Shown here: positions 8,790-19,678 of the stretch, piece after piece
Position numbering within the stretch: position 1 is the stretch's first letter
How the letters are laid out: every line of letters begins with the position of its first letter
NCBI RefSeq assembly: GCF_014196345.1
Contig: NZ_JACIDN010000001.1
Span: 751,393 to 815,392 of the forward strand
Source of the DNA: Methylobacterium brachythecii
GTDB lineage: Bacteria > Pseudomonadota > Alphaproteobacteria > Rhizobiales > Beijerinckiaceae
Reading direction: 5' to 3'
DNA: 64,000 nucleotides
Translations under genes and position numbers: made by a program
Notes under the pieces: generated by a model
Seen by the model: the letters and a program-made list of their open reading frames with translations, nothing else
The model's database searches: none
What the model was told of the DNA's origin: nothing

Positions 8790-9275
8790 GTGAGCCAGCC
8801 AGAGATCGACATCGCCATCGAGGACGCGCGTTGGGAAACGGCCGTGCCGGATCTCGACGCCCTCATCGCGCGCTCCGTCGCCGCGGGCCTCGCGGCGTTG
8901 CCCGATTCGGGAGCGGGGCCCGTCTCGGTCAGCATTCTACTCGCCGACGACGCGACCGTGCAGGACCTCAACAAGACCTGGCGCGGCAAGGACAAGCCCA
9001 CCAACGTGCTCTCGTTTCCGGCCGCCGACCAGCCCGTGCCGCCGGGCGAGCCGGAGCCGCTCGGCGACGTGGTTCTTGCTTATGACACGGTGCTGCGCGA
9101 GAGTGTCGAGCAGTCGAAGCCGCTCAGCCACCACCTCGCGCATCTCCTCGTCCATGGCACTCTTCACCTGCTCGGGCAGGATCACGAGACCGGCGAGGCC
9201 GAGGCTGACGCGATGGAAGCCATCGAAGTCGCGGCTCTGGCGACGCTCGGCATCCCGGACCCCTACGCCGACTGA
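8790..9275 (+). CDS. ybeY: Endoribonuclease YbeY
   Basis: Single-strand-specific metallo-endoribonuclease involved in 16S rRNA 3' maturation and ribosome quality control. The zinc motif HX3HX5H appears as HGTLHLLGQDH near the C-terminus, and NVLSFP, highly conserved in the family, is present. The GTG at 8790 gives a typical 161-residue protein. A GTG at 8730 in frame would add 20 non-conserved residues with its GGAG too close to act. It lies between the LRR-kinase gene and corC. Confidence 0.92.
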   Translation: MSQPEIDIAIEDARWETAVPDLDALIARSVAAGLAALPDSGAGPVSVSILLADDATVQDLNKTWRGKDKPTNVLSFPAADQPVPPGEPEPLGDVVLAYDTVLRESVEQSKPLSHHLAHLLVHGTLHLLGQDHETGEAEADAMEAIEVAALATLGIPDPYAD

Positions 9276-9320
9276 CCCGCTTCGACACCGGCTCTTCCGC
9301 CTCGGACATTCAAGAGAGAC

Positions 9321-10442
9321 ATGACCAACGACCGAAGTCGCGGCGCGGCCCTGGCCGCGCCCAATGCAGATGCCGACGCCCAGCCCCGCGAGGCCTGGTA
9401 CGATCGCCTGCTCAGTGTCTTCAACCTGCGCTCACGTGACAGCCTGCGCACCGGCATCGAGGATGCCCTGGCCGAGCCCGATACGGGCGAGGATTCGTTC
9501 TCGCCGCTGGAGCGGGCGATGCTCAAGAACGTCCTCGGCCTCCACAAGGTGCGCGTCGACGACGTGATGGTGCCCCGGGCCGACATCGTCGCCGTGCCCG
9601 TCGACAGCAGCCTCGGCGACCTGCTCAAGCTCTTCCGCACCGCAGGCCATTCGCGTCTGCCGGTCTATGGCGAGACGCTCGACGACCCGCGGGGCATGGT
9701 CCACATCCGCGACTTCGTGGAATACCTCGCCTCGAAGGCCGAGCCGGCCACGCGCCGCTCCGCCGCTCCAACGGCGGCCACGACCGAGGACAAGCCGGTG
9801 ACGTCGACCCGCGTACGCCGGCTGCCGGCGCGCGCGGTGCGCGATCTCGATCTCGGCAAAGTCGATCTGTCGGCAACCCTTGCCTCAACCCGAATCCAGC
9901 GCCCGGTCCTGTTCGTGCCGCCCTCCATGCCGGCGATCGACCTGCTGGTGAGGATGCAGGCGACGCGCACCCACATGGCGCTGGTCATCGACGAGTATGG
10001 CGGCACCGATGGCCTGATCTCCATCGAGGACCTCATCGAGGTCGTTCTCGGCGACATCGAGGACGAGCACGACGTGGCCGAGGGCCAGCTCGTCAATCGC
10101 GTCGAGGGCGAGACCGAGACCTATGTCGCCGACGCCCGAGCAGGCCTCGCCGAGGTCTCAGAGGCCACCGGCGTCGATCTGGTCGCCTCGGCCGGCGAGA
10201 TGGCGGAGGAGATCGACACGATCGGCGGCCTCATCGTCACGCTCGCGGGCCGCGTGCCCTCGCGTGGCGAGATCATCGCCGGACCGAGCGAACTCGAATT
10301 CGAGGTGCTCGATGCCGATCCGCGCCGCGTGAAGCGCCTGCGCCTGCAGCGCGGGCAGGCGAAGATCGGTCAGGTGGTGCCCCTGGCGCTGCCGGCTCCG
10401 TCGGCCGATCTGCCGTCGCCGGCTCAGGCGGCCGGGGGCTGA
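9321..10442 (+). CDS. CBS-domain transporter-associated protein (CorC/HlyC family)
   Basis: A soluble CorC-like protein of 373 residues lacking the membrane DUF21 domain. The first CBS domain begins VRVDDVMVPRADIVAVP (about residues 75-90) and the second FVPPSMPAIDLLVRMQ (about 195 on), with EYGGTDGLISIEDLIEVVLG closing the pair. The C-terminal CorC/HlyC domain follows (about 260-350, ending ELEFEVLDADPRRVKRLRL). An insertion of about 45 residues rich in Ala, Thr and Arg separates the CBS motifs. CorC proteins are associated with Mg/Co efflux, and the ybeY-corC-lnt order is widely conserved. Confidence 0.9.
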   Translation: MTNDRSRGAALAAPNADADAQPREAWYDRLLSVFNLRSRDSLRTGIEDALAEPDTGEDSFSPLERAMLKNVLGLHKVRVDDVMVPRADIVAVPVDSSLGDLLKLFRTAGHSRLPVYGETLDDPRGMVHIRDFVEYLASKAEPATRRSAAPTAATTEDKPVTSTRVRRLPARAVRDLDLGKVDLSATLASTRIQRPVLFVPPSMPAIDLLVRMQATRTHMALVIDEYGGTDGLISIEDLIEVVLGDIEDEHDVAEGQLVNRVEGETETYVADARAGLAEVSEATGVDLVASAGEMAEEIDTIGGLIVTLAGRVPSRGEIIAGPSELEFEVLDADPRRVKRLRLQRGQAKIGQVVPLALPAPSADLPSPAQAAGG

Positions 10443-10713
10443 AAACCGCGCCTCCTTGACCGCGACCGTCACGCCGCGTGGCGTGACGCGCATATCATCT
10501 CGGCGCGCCTCGCCGATCGGAAGGCGAGGCGGCCCTGAAGGCGCTGGGCCATGGCGATCAGAGCCTGCTCGAAGCAGTGCTCTGCTGATACATCGAAGTT
10601 CAGGTCGAGAGGTCGGATAGCGCCTGGGTCTCGCAGGACGCAGCCAAAGTCTGGGAATCGTGTAATGCCCAGCGGCTCAACGCCAAGCTCGGCCGCCCGA
10701 TGATCCGCCTCGT
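10443..10713. other. Intergenic stretch with two perfect hairpins, no supported gene
   Basis: The 271 bp between corC and lnt hold two 9-bp perfect hairpins at 10467-10488 (GTCACGCC/GGCGTGAC core, 4-nt loop) and 10506-10531 (GCCTCGCC/GGCGAGGC core, 8-nt loop). Neither is followed by a T run. A stop-free forward frame of 43 codons ends at about 10717 but has no start codon and no recognised similarity. Confidence 0.5.
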
Positions 10714-12402
10714 ATGACCCTCGCGCGCAAGAGCGATGCCCAGACCGGTCTGCCCATCGGCGGCTGGCTCGAGGCGGTCGCCCATCGCATCATCCTGAGC
10801 CACGGTTGGCCGAGGGTCGGGCTCGCCATCCTCGCAGGCGCGGTCGGGGCCTTGGCGATGCCGCCCTACGGTATCCTGCCGGCCCTCGCCGTATCGCTCA
10901 CCGTGGCGGTCTGGCTGATCGATGGTGCGAGTGCTGGCCCTCGCGGCTGGCGCACGCTCCGGGACTGCGCCCTCGTCGGCTGGGGCTGGGGCTTCGGCTA
11001 CTTCGTCGCCGGCCTGTGGTGGCTCGGTGCGGCCTTCCTGGTGGAGGCCGACCAGTTCGCATGGGCGATGCCGCTCGGCGTGGTCGGGCTGCCGGCGGTG
11101 CTTGCCGTGTTCTACGCCCTCGGCTTCGCGGCGGCCCGGCTCGTCTGGTCACGCGGGGCGGGACGCCTCTTCGCGCTGGCCTTCGCCTTCGCGGGAAGCG
11201 AGTGGCTGCGCGGGCATCTGTTCACTGGCTTTCCCTGGAACAACGTCGGCATGGCGCTCGGCGGCAATCTTTGGCTGATGCAGGGTGCCTCGCTCGTCGG
11301 CCTTTACGGCCTCAGCCTGATCGTCGTACCGATCGCCGCCGCCCCTGCAGCGCTCGCCACCGGCGCCAGCCCCCGCGCGCGCTTCGGCCCGCTCGTCCTC
11401 GGCGGCTCGATGCTGGCGGCGCTCGCTCTGTTCGGGGCCTGGCGCGTGCCGAGCGGACCCGACGCGACCATCGCCGGGGTGAGGCTGCGCCTGATCCAGC
11501 CGAACATCCAGCAGGACGACAAGTTCGAGCCCGGCAACCGCGACGCCATCGTCGACAAGTATCTCGCGCTCAGCGACCGCGCGACGTCGCCCGAGCGCAG
11601 CGGCATCGCCGACGTCACCCACATCGTCTGGCCGGAATCCGCATTCCCCTTCCTGATCCAGCGCGATCCCCAGACCCTCGGGCGCATCGGCGCGGTGCTG
11701 CCCAAGGACAAGCACCTGATCACCGGCGCGGCGCGGGCGCAGGAGCCCTTCACCCGAGAACACGCGGTGTTCTTCAACGCGATCCTGACGATCGAGCATG
11801 GGGGCACCCTCGGCCCAATATACGACAAGGTGCATCTGGTGCCGTTCGGCGAATATCTGCCGGGTCCGTTTGACGCGATTCTGAAGGCGGTCGGACTCCG
11901 GCAATTCGTCTCGGTACCAGGCGGTTTCACGCCGGGATCGCGTGCGGGCCAGCGGATCCTCGCCGTGCCAGGCCTGCCGCCAGTAGCGGCGACGATCTGC
12001 TACGAGTCGATCTTTCCCGGTGCCATCGTGCCGGCTGAGGCATCGGATGGCGGTGCCGTGGTGCCGGGCCTGATCCTGAACCTCACCAACGATGCCTGGT
12101 TCGGCGACACGCCGGGGCCGCATCAGCATTTCGCCCAGGCGCGGCTGCGCGCCGTTGAGGAAGGCCTGCCCCTCGTGCGCGACGCCAATAGCGGCATTTC
12201 AGCCGTGGTCGATGCCCATGGACGTATCGTCGCCGCGCTGCCCCTCGGCCAGGAGGGCGTGCTCGATGCCGATCTGCCCGCGCGCATCCCCGGCCGCACG
12301 GTCTATTCCTATCTGGGTGACGCCCCCTTCGCCGCGATGCTACTCGGCGCCCTCCTTGTCGCCTTTGCCGGCCGTCGGCGTGACGCCAACGGTGCCGTAT
12401 GA
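10714..12402 (+). CDS. lnt: Apolipoprotein N-acyltransferase
   Basis: Inner-membrane enzyme that N-acylates the diacylglyceryl-cysteine of lipoproteins, the last step of lipoprotein maturation. The 562-residue protein has about six N-terminal transmembrane helices (residues 30-235) and a periplasmic nitrilase-fold domain. The catalytic triad is visible: Glu308 in WPESAFPF, Lys372 in YDKVHLVPFGEYLPG, and Cys429 in TICYESIFPG. lgt, the first enzyme of the pathway, lies separately at 18785. The stop overlaps the next start (ATGA). Confidence 0.96.
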   Translation: MTLARKSDAQTGLPIGGWLEAVAHRIILSHGWPRVGLAILAGAVGALAMPPYGILPALAVSLTVAVWLIDGASAGPRGWRTLRDCALVGWGWGFGYFVAGLWWLGAAFLVEADQFAWAMPLGVVGLPAVLAVFYALGFAAARLVWSRGAGRLFALAFAFAGSEWLRGHLFTGFPWNNVGMALGGNLWLMQGASLVGLYGLSLIVVPIAAAPAALATGASPRARFGPLVLGGSMLAALALFGAWRVPSGPDATIAGVRLRLIQPNIQQDDKFEPGNRDAIVDKYLALSDRATSPERSGIADVTHIVWPESAFPFLIQRDPQTLGRIGAVLPKDKHLITGAARAQEPFTREHAVFFNAILTIEHGGTLGPIYDKVHLVPFGEYLPGPFDAILKAVGLRQFVSVPGGFTPGSRAGQRILAVPGLPPVAATICYESIFPGAIVPAEASDGGAVVPGLILNLTNDAWFGDTPGPHQHFAQARLRAVEEGLPLVRDANSGISAVVDAHGRIVAALPLGQEGVLDADLPARIPGRTVYSYLGDAPFAAMLLGALLVAFAGRRRDANGAV

Positions 12403-13601
12403 CCGCGACGACGGATGGAAAACGGCACGGACCGCTTCTCGTCGGCCTGGCCGTGACGCTGGTCGCGTTCAATCTGCGGCCGGCACTGACGAGCGTCGGA
12501 CCATTGCTGACGCAGATCGTGGCCGACACCGGATCGACCGCGACGACTGCCGCCGCGCTCACCACCCTGCCGGTGCTGTGCCTTGGCCTCGGCGGCGCCT
12601 TCGGGCCGCCGGCGATCCGCCGGCTCGGCGTCGATGCCGGCATTCTCGCGGGCCTCGTCGCTGTCCTCGCCGGACTTCTGCTGCGTGGCCTCGGTGGCCT
12701 GCCCGCCCTGTTCGCCGGGTCGGCTCTGTCCGGACTCGGAATCGGACTTTCGGGCGTGCTGCTGCCGGCGCTCGTAAAGCGCGACTTCTCCCGCCATGCC
12801 GGCCGCGCCACCGGGCTCTACACCATGGCGCTCTGTATCGGTGCCGGGACGGCGGCCGGCCTGACGGTGCCGCTGGAACACTGGCTCGGCCAAGGCTGGG
12901 CTGCGGCACTCGCCATCTGGGCGCTGCCGGCGCTCGCGGCCGTGGTCGCCTGGATTCCGTTCGCACGTCTGCGCCCGACGCCGGCCGCTGCACCGAGCGC
13001 GAAGGCGGCAGTACGGCTCTGGCAGGAGCCGCTCGCGTGGCAGGTGGCCGGCTTCATGGGGCTGCAATCCTCGCTGGCCTACATCCAGTTCGGCTGGCTC
13101 CCGGCGCTGCTACAGGGACGCGGGCTTGATGCCGTCGATGCGGGCTATCTCACCGCGCTGTCGGCCTTCGCGCAGGCGCCGGGCGCTCTCGTGGTGCCGA
13201 CCTTGGCGGCCGGAGCGCGGGATCAGCGCGGCTGGATCGTCGGCAGTCTCTTCGTCACCGTGGTGGTCTTTGCGGCGCTCGGCTTCGGCCCGACGAAAGG
13301 CATGGTAGTGGCCGCGATCGTGCAGGGCTTCGCCTTGGGAGGCTGTTTCGGGCTCGGCCTGACAGTGATCGTGCTGAGGGCCCGCGACGCCGCGAGCGCC
13401 GGAGCGCTCTCCGCGATGGCGCAGGGTTTCGGCTATGCGCTCGCCTCGCTTGGACCCTTCGGCTTCGGGCTCGCACACGAAGTCAGCGGCGGCTGGGCAT
13501 GGCCGACGCTCCTGTTCGCGGCCGTGGCGCTCGGGGCCGCGATCTGCGGCCTCGGCGCCGGGCGCAACCTGCACGTCGGTCAGGCGGCGCGCGGTCCGTA
13601 G
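12399..13601 (+). CDS. MFS transporter, CynX/NimT-like
   Basis: A 400-residue, twelve-helix major facilitator of the CynX/NimT (cyanate/nitroimidazole) group. The first helix ends [15 protein letters not shown], a signature of this group, and [19 protein letters not shown] follows in helix 4. The ATG start overlaps the lnt stop, so it is likely co-translated with lnt although unrelated in function. Substrate cannot be read from the sequence. The name CynX describes family resemblance only, and there is no cyanase beside it. Confidence 0.8.
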   Translation: MTATTDGKRHGPLLVGLAVTLVAFNLRPALTSVGPLLTQIVADTGSTATTAAALTTLPVLCLGLGGAFGPPAIRRLGVDAGILAGLVAVLAGLLLRGLGGLPALFAGSALSGLGIGLSGVLLPALVKRDFSRHAGRATGLYTMALCIGAGTAAGLTVPLEHWLGQGWAAALAIWALPALAAVVAWIPFARLRPTPAAAPSAKAAVRLWQEPLAWQVAGFMGLQSSLAYIQFGWLPALLQGRGLDAVDAGYLTALSAFAQAPGALVVPTLAAGARDQRGWIVGSLFVTVVVFAALGFGPTKGMVVAAIVQGFALGGCFGLGLTVIVLRARDAASAGALSAMAQGFGYALASLGPFGFGLAHEVSGGWAWPTLLFAAVALGAAICGLGAGRNLHVGQAARGP

Positions 13602-13906
13602 AGAATCACGGCCATCCCAGCGAGGCAGAGCGTGGCGCCTGCGAGATCCCATCGATCCGGGTGAACGTCTTCGACGAAGCGCAGCCAGACCAGCGAGGCG
13701 ACCACGTAAATCCCGCCATAGGCTGCGTAGGCGCGCCCGGCCGCGGCGCTGTCGGCGAGGGTGAGCAGGCTCGCGAAGACGATCAGCGACGCGATGCCAG
13801 GCAGCAGCCAGAACGCGGAGGCGTTCATTCGCGCCCAAGCCCAGAAAGCGAAGCAGCCCGCGATCTCGGCGAGCGCGGCACCGATGAAGGCGGCAAGGGT
13901 CGTCAT
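13580..13906 (-). CDS. UPF0060 (YnfA-like) small membrane protein
   Basis: A 108-residue protein with four transmembrane helices, typical of YnfA, a small-multidrug-resistance-like family. Signature segments are [18 protein letters not shown] at the N-terminus, [10 protein letters not shown] in the third helix and [19 protein letters not shown] at the end. The ATG at 13906 gives the family length; an upstream in-frame start adds 15 non-conserved residues. Its 3' end overlaps the convergent MFS gene by 22 nt. Confidence 0.9.
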   Translation of the reverse strand: MTTLAAFIGAALAEIAGCFAFWAWARMNASAFWLLPGIASLIVFASLLTLADSAAAGRAYAAYGGIYVVASLVWLRFVEDVHPDRWDLAGATLCLAGMAVILYGPRAA

Positions 13907-14048
13907 CGCCCCTCTCTCGGATGCCGTCGGGCATCGAGCAAGCCGACCCATGCGCCCCTCAGCAACAAATGCCGTTTTGCCGCATGATCAAACCAAGCTC
14001 GGGCGCGTTTCTTCACCAAGGGACATTTCCCGCAACCTGGTGAAGACG

Positions 14049-14717
14049 ATGAATCGCATCCTCACGGCATCGGCAGCATTGGCCGGTGCGCTCCTTCTCG
14101 TCCCCGCGACCGCTGACGCTCGCGGCTTCGGTGGCGGCGGCTTCCATGGCGGCGGCGGCGGTTTTCGCGGCGGCTTCGGTGGTGGCGGTGGCTTCCGCGG
14201 CGGTATGGGCGGTGGCGGCTTCCGCGGCGGCAATTTCGGTGGTGGCTTCAGGCCAGCCGGGTCCGGCGGCGCTGGGGCGATCGGTGCCCAGCGGAGTGCG
14301 ATCGGCGGCGTCGGTGCAAATGGCGGCTTTCAGCGAGCCGTCGTCGGCGGTGGCGTGAACCGTGGCGTCGCTCCCGGCTTCGCCGGACGGGGCTTCGCAG
14401 CTAACCGCGGCTTCAACGGCCGCTGGCATGGCCGCCACAACCGTTACGGCTGGGGCTATGGCGGCCTCGGTTTGGGGCTCGCTGTCGGTGGCCTGGGCTA
14501 CGGCTACGGGTATGACGGCTACGGTTACGACGATGGCTATTACGGCGGCTACGCCCCGGCCGCCTATGGCTACGATCAGGAAGGCTACGACGTTGCCCAG
14601 CCACAGGCGGTCCAGCCTGCTCGAACCGTCGGGTACTGCGTCAGCCGCTTCAAATCCTACGACCGTCGCAGCGGCACCTATCTCGGTAACGACGGGGCCC
14701 GTCACGCCTGTCCGTAA
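14049..14717 (+). CDS. Secreted Gly-rich BA14K-family protein
   Basis: A 222-residue exported protein. A signal peptide (residues 1-24, ending ATADA) precedes a long glycine-rich region with FRGG/FHGG repeats (25-75), a Tyr/Gly-rich middle (YGYGYDGYGYDDGYYGG) and a C-terminal BA14K-like motif with two cysteines: YCVSRFKSYDRRSGTYLG then DGARHACP. BA14K proteins of Brucella and relatives are immunoreactive and reported to bind carbohydrate. The ATG at 14049 is chosen because the signal peptide starts there. Repetitive composition makes the middle unalignable. Confidence 0.82.
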   Translation: MNRILTASAALAGALLLVPATADARGFGGGGFHGGGGGFRGGFGGGGGFRGGMGGGGFRGGNFGGGFRPAGSGGAGAIGAQRSAIGGVGANGGFQRAVVGGGVNRGVAPGFAGRGFAANRGFNGRWHGRHNRYGWGYGGLGLGLAVGGLGYGYGYDGYGYDDGYYGGYAPAAYGYDQEGYDVAQPQAVQPARTVGYCVSRFKSYDRRSGTYLGNDGARHACP

Positions 14718-14779
14718 CCGGATCGAGACCAGCCTCCGTTGAGCGGAGGTCGTTTCCCGCTCGTCGACCTCTGAAAACG

Positions 14780-14815
14780 GCCCCGCGAAGCTCAGGCTTC
14801 GTGGGGCATTGTTTT
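14780..14815 (+). terminator. Intrinsic terminator after the BA14K gene
   Basis: An 11-bp stem with a single G-U pair (GCCCCGCGAAG at 14780-14790 with CTTCGTGGGGC at 14797-14807), 6-nt loop, then ATTGTTTTG. A smaller CCTCCG/CGGAGG hairpin sits upstream at 14733-14749. Confidence 0.75.
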
Positions 14816-14890
14816 GCCGTCTGACGGACTGCTTCTCGGATCGCCGAACCGTGACAGGCGCCCGCAAGCGGTGTAGCGGCACCGGGCGCG

Positions 14891-15985
14891 GTGCTCCCGC
14901 GCGGCTCTTCTCGGAACCTGCGGTCGCAGCTCTTGCCCGATCTCCGCACGCCCGCTCGCTGGATAGGGCTCCTGGCGGTCTCCGCCCTCCTGGCCATTGC
15001 GCTCAGCTATGCGCGGTTTCCGGCAGCGCTGCTGCTCGGGCCGATGCTGGCTGCCATCGCCTTCGGCGTCGGCGGCGCGCGGCTCCTCCTGCCGCGCCCG
15101 CTCTTCCTTGCGGCCCAGTCGATCATCGGATGCCTCGTGGCGCATTCGGTGACGCCCGAGATCGTCCGAACCATCGTCAATGACGGCGCCTTGATGGTCG
15201 CGGCGGTGCTGGTGACGGTGATGGCCGGAGTCGTAGTGGGTATCACCCTGACGCGGCTGCAAGTTCTGCCCGGCGCCACCGCGGCATGGGGCTCGGCGCC
15301 GGGCGGCGCGGCCGCGATGGTGGCGATGGCGGAGGCCTACGGTTCCGATCCGCGCCTCGTCGCCTTCATGCAATACGTGCGCGTCGCCGCCGTCGTGCTC
15401 ACCGCTTCTGTCGTGGCGCGGCTTCTCGTGGACGTCTCGGGTGAGCCGGCGAGCGTGGCGGCCCCGCCGCTGCCGGTCACCTCCATCGTCGCGACCCTCG
15501 CGGTCGCCGCCTTCGGGGCAGGCCTCGCGCTGGCGCTGCGGATGCCAGCTGGAGCGCTCGTCGGGCCGATGCTGCTCGGCGCGGCCCTGCATGCCACCGG
15601 TATCGCCAGTGTCGCCGTGCCCGGGCCATTGCTCGATGCGGCCTACGCCGCCATCGGTTGGTATGTCGGCCTGCGCTTCACCCGTGAGACCCTGCACACG
15701 ACGCTGCACGCGCTGCCCGGCATCCTCGTCGCCACCTTCGCGATCATCCTGCTCTGTGGCGCCTGGGCCTATGGCCTGACCTTCCTGCTTCCCATCGACT
15801 TCCTGACCGCCTTCCTGGCGACCAGCCCCGGCGGCCTCGACTCCGTGGCGATCATCGCCGTCGGCTCGAAGGCGGACGTGTCCTTCGTTCTCGGCGTGCA
15901 GACGCTGCGCTTGTTTACAGTCCTGCTGACGGGGCCGATTCTGGCGCGATGGATCGCCCGCTCCGCGCCGGATTCGGCTGCATGA
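14891..15985 (+). CDS. AbrB family membrane protein
   Basis: A 364-residue integral membrane protein of the AbrB/AmoA-regulator family (not the DNA-binding AbrB). It has about ten helices in two similar halves. Each half carries a PxGxLLGPML-type motif: FPAALLLGPMLAAIAFG in the first and AGALVGPMLLGAALHATG in the second. TSPGGLDSVAIIAVGSKADVSFV near the end is also typical. Physiological substrate is unknown. The GTG start at 14891 is tentative, and a shorter protein beginning just before the first helix is possible. The stop overlaps the dgkA start (ATGA). Confidence 0.82.
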   Translation: MLPRGSSRNLRSQLLPDLRTPARWIGLLAVSALLAIALSYARFPAALLLGPMLAAIAFGVGGARLLLPRPLFLAAQSIIGCLVAHSVTPEIVRTIVNDGALMVAAVLVTVMAGVVVGITLTRLQVLPGATAAWGSAPGGAAAMVAMAEAYGSDPRLVAFMQYVRVAAVVLTASVVARLLVDVSGEPASVAAPPLPVTSIVATLAVAAFGAGLALALRMPAGALVGPMLLGAALHATGIASVAVPGPLLDAAYAAIGWYVGLRFTRETLHTTLHALPGILVATFAIILLCGAWAYGLTFLLPIDFLTAFLATSPGGLDSVAIIAVGSKADVSFVLGVQTLRLFTVLLTGPILARWIARSAPDSAA

Positions 15986-16326
15986 GGGCGCTCTACCTCG
16001 CCTTCCTGAATTCCTGGCGCGGCCTCGTCTACGGAGCCCGCACGGAGCGTGCGATCCGGCTCGAACTCGTGCTGCTGGCATTCGGGCTGCCTTGCGCTCT
16101 GCTGCTCGGCACCGGTCTCTGGGTGCGCGTCGCGCTGCTGGCGAGCCTGCTGCTGATGATCTGCGCGGAGTTTTTGAACACCGCCATCGAGAAGCTCTGC
16201 GACCACCTCCACCCTGGCCATCATGACCGGATCGGCGTGGTCAAGGATCTCGCCTCTGCCGGTGCGTTTTTCGCCCAGGGGATCGCTGCCCTCGTCTGGA
16301 TCGCGGCCCTCATCGAACGCCTCTGA
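15982..16326 (+). CDS. dgkA: Diacylglycerol kinase
   Basis: Integral membrane kinase that phosphorylates diacylglycerol to phosphatidic acid with ATP. The 114-residue product has three transmembrane helices. The catalytic signature AEFLNTAIEKLCD falls at about residues 62-74, and VKDLASAGAF follows. The start is the ATG of an ATGA overlap with the abrB-like gene, placing translation directly at the amphipathic N-terminal helix. Confidence 0.93.
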   Translation: MRALYLAFLNSWRGLVYGARTERAIRLELVLLAFGLPCALLLGTGLWVRVALLASLLLMICAEFLNTAIEKLCDHLHPGHHDRIGVVKDLASAGAFFAQGIAALVWIAALIERL

Positions 16327-16420
16327 AGGGCAGACCTGCGCCAGGGTGCTCGCGTCCGGCGCCCGGACGGACTAGATCGGTCGCTTCGAAGCCTGCTGCT
16401 CCGCCCCAAAGCCCCCTGCC

Positions 16421-17941
<1,521 letters not shown>

Positions 17942-17952
17942 ACGGCGCGCCG

Positions 17953-18630
17953 CTAGTCGCCCGAGGACGCGACGCTGATCACGTTCTCGTTCTTGCGCAG
18001 CTTCTCGGCGATCGCATCCACGCTGGTCTGCGACAGCCGGACGAATGACACCGTGACCTCTTCGTGGTCGGGGTCCGTGCCTGGCCTGACCACGAACTGG
18101 CGCACACGGGAGGCACGGGCGCCCGCGACCACGTGCAAGGTGTCGATCGACATCGTCCCGCTGCGGACGGTCAGCCGCAATTCGCGCGTTTGCATGCGCC
18201 CGCGCCACTTGTCCTCGATTGGCTTTACGCCGGCCAGGATGCCGATCACGATGACGGTGGTCGCGATGCCGGCCACGTAGAGGCCGCCGCCGATGGCGAG
18301 GCCGATCGCCGCGACGGCCCAGAGGCTCGCGGCCGTGGTGAGCCCCTTCACCACTTCGCCGCGCAAGAGAATCGTGCCTGCGCCGAGAAAGCCGATGCCC
18401 GAGACGACCTGGGCGGCGACGCGGGAGGGATCGAGCACGACCTTGTCCGCTCCCATGACGTCGGCGAAGCCAAAGGCAGAGACGATCATAATCAGGCAGG
18501 CGCCGACGCAGACCAGCATGTGCGTGCGCAGGCCCGCTGCCCAGAGCAGCCGCTCGCGCTCGAAGCCGATCACACTGCCGAGCGCGCCCGCCAGGACGAG
18601 CCGCGCCACCATCTCCACGTTGCTCAACAA
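17953..18630 (-). CDS. MgtC/SapB family membrane protein
   Basis: A 225-residue protein with an N-terminal MgtC domain of about five helices and a cytoplasmic ACT-like C-terminus. Family marks are ALGSVIGFERERL, the conserved RTHMLVCVGACLIM and SGIGFLGAGTILLRG. MgtC proteins modulate Mg homeostasis and virulence in some pathogens. The first possible codon is a TTG at 18630. The ATG at 18612 six codons later is also possible but has GGAG directly abutting it. It converges with ilvA at an 11-nt gap. Confidence 0.88.
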   Translation of the reverse strand: MLSNVEMVARLVLAGALGSVIGFERERLLWAAGLRTHMLVCVGACLIMIVSAFGFADVMGADKVVLDPSRVAAQVVSGIGFLGAGTILLRGEVVKGLTTAASLWAVAAIGLAIGGGLYVAGIATTVIVIGILAGVKPIEDKWRGRMQTRELRLTVRSGTMSIDTLHVVAGARASRVRQFVVRPGTDPDHEEVTVSFVRLSQTSVDAIAEKLRKNENVISVASSGD

Positions 18631-18784
18631 GCCGACCGCCCCCGTCGCTTCGTCGTAAAGATGGAGCTTTCCCGCGCTACAGCCATCGAGACAAGCACCG
18701 GCCGCCGCGCTTGACGCTTCCGCGGGCGCGGGTGCAAGGCCAGCGCGACCGATCGCATAGCCCGACGCTCCGGGACCTCAGCCG

Positions 18785-19678
18785 ATGCCACCCCTCTTCG
18801 CCATCCCGTTTCCGGCCATCGATCCCGTCGCGATCTCGATCAGCGGCGTGCCGATCGTGAAGTGGTACGCGCTGTCCTACATCGCCGGACTCGTCGGCGG
18901 CTGGTTCTACGCAAGGCAGCTGGTGGCGGCCGATTCCCTCTGGGGTGTGGTGAAGCGGCCGAAACTCAGCGACGTTGACGACCTGATCGTCTGGGTCGCA
19001 CTCGGCGTCGTGCTCGGCGGCCGCATCGGCTACGTGCTCTTCTATAACCTTCCGATGTACTTGGACGACCCCGCCGAGATCCTTGCGATCCGCAACGGCG
19101 GCATGTCGTTCCACGGCGGATTCCTCGGCTCGATTTTCGCTCTCCTGCTGTTCGCGCATCGGCGCGGGCTCAACGGTTACACCCTGCTCGACCTTGCCTC
19201 GGTGGTGGTGCCGATCGGGCTGTTCTTCGGCCGCATCGCAAATTTCGTGAATGGCGAGCTCTGGGGGCGTGCGGCACCCGATTTCCCCTACGCGATCGTG
19301 TTCCCCACCGGCGGGGATGTGCCGCGATATCCGAGCCAGCTTTTCGAGGCGACGGCGGAGGGGCTACTGCTCTTCATCGTCATGGCGATCAGCGTGCGCC
19401 GGTTCGGCTTCCGCAAGCCAGGGCTCCTCGGCGGCATCTTCGTCCTCGGCTACGCCATCACCCGGACCTTCTGCGAGTTCTTCCGCGAACCCGATCCGCA
19501 ACTCGGCTTCCTGTTCGGACGTGAGGTCGGCGCGCTGGGTGGAGGCATCACCATGGGCATGCTCCTGTGTGTACCCATGGCCATCGTGGGGATCATGTAC
19601 ATCGTGCTCGCGGCACGCGGCGTGACCCGGCCGCGTCATCCCGAGGTCGAGGTCCAGGCTGAGGCGGGCCAGATCTGA
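18785..19678 (+). CDS. lgt: Prolipoprotein diacylglyceryl transferase
   Basis: Inner-membrane enzyme transferring diacylglyceryl from phosphatidylglycerol to the lipobox cysteine of prolipoproteins. Seven predicted helices in 297 residues. Conserved motifs include GGRIGYVLFYN, the His-containing RNGGMSFHGGFLG, the Lgt signature GRIANFVNGELWGR, and a late ITRTFCEFFREPD. It starts the alphaproteobacterial lgt-midA-pgeF cluster, and its stop TGA overlaps the likely CTG start of midA. Confidence 0.95.
   Translation: MPPLFAIPFPAIDPVAISISGVPIVKWYALSYIAGLVGGWFYARQLVAADSLWGVVKRPKLSDVDDLIVWVALGVVLGGRIGYVLFYNLPMYLDDPAEILAIRNGGMSFHGGFLGSIFALLLFAHRRGLNGYTLLDLASVVVPIGLFFGRIANFVNGELWGRAAPDFPYAIVFPTGGDVPRYPSQLFEATAEGLLLFIVMAISVRRFGFRKPGLLGGIFVLGYAITRTFCEFFREPDPQLGFLFGREVGALGGGITMGMLLCVPMAIVGIMYIVLAARGVTRPRHPEVEVQAEAGQI

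Noticed and set aside
10587..10717. 43-codon forward open stretch before lnt
   Set aside because: No start codon after an upstream stop; length within chance for this composition.
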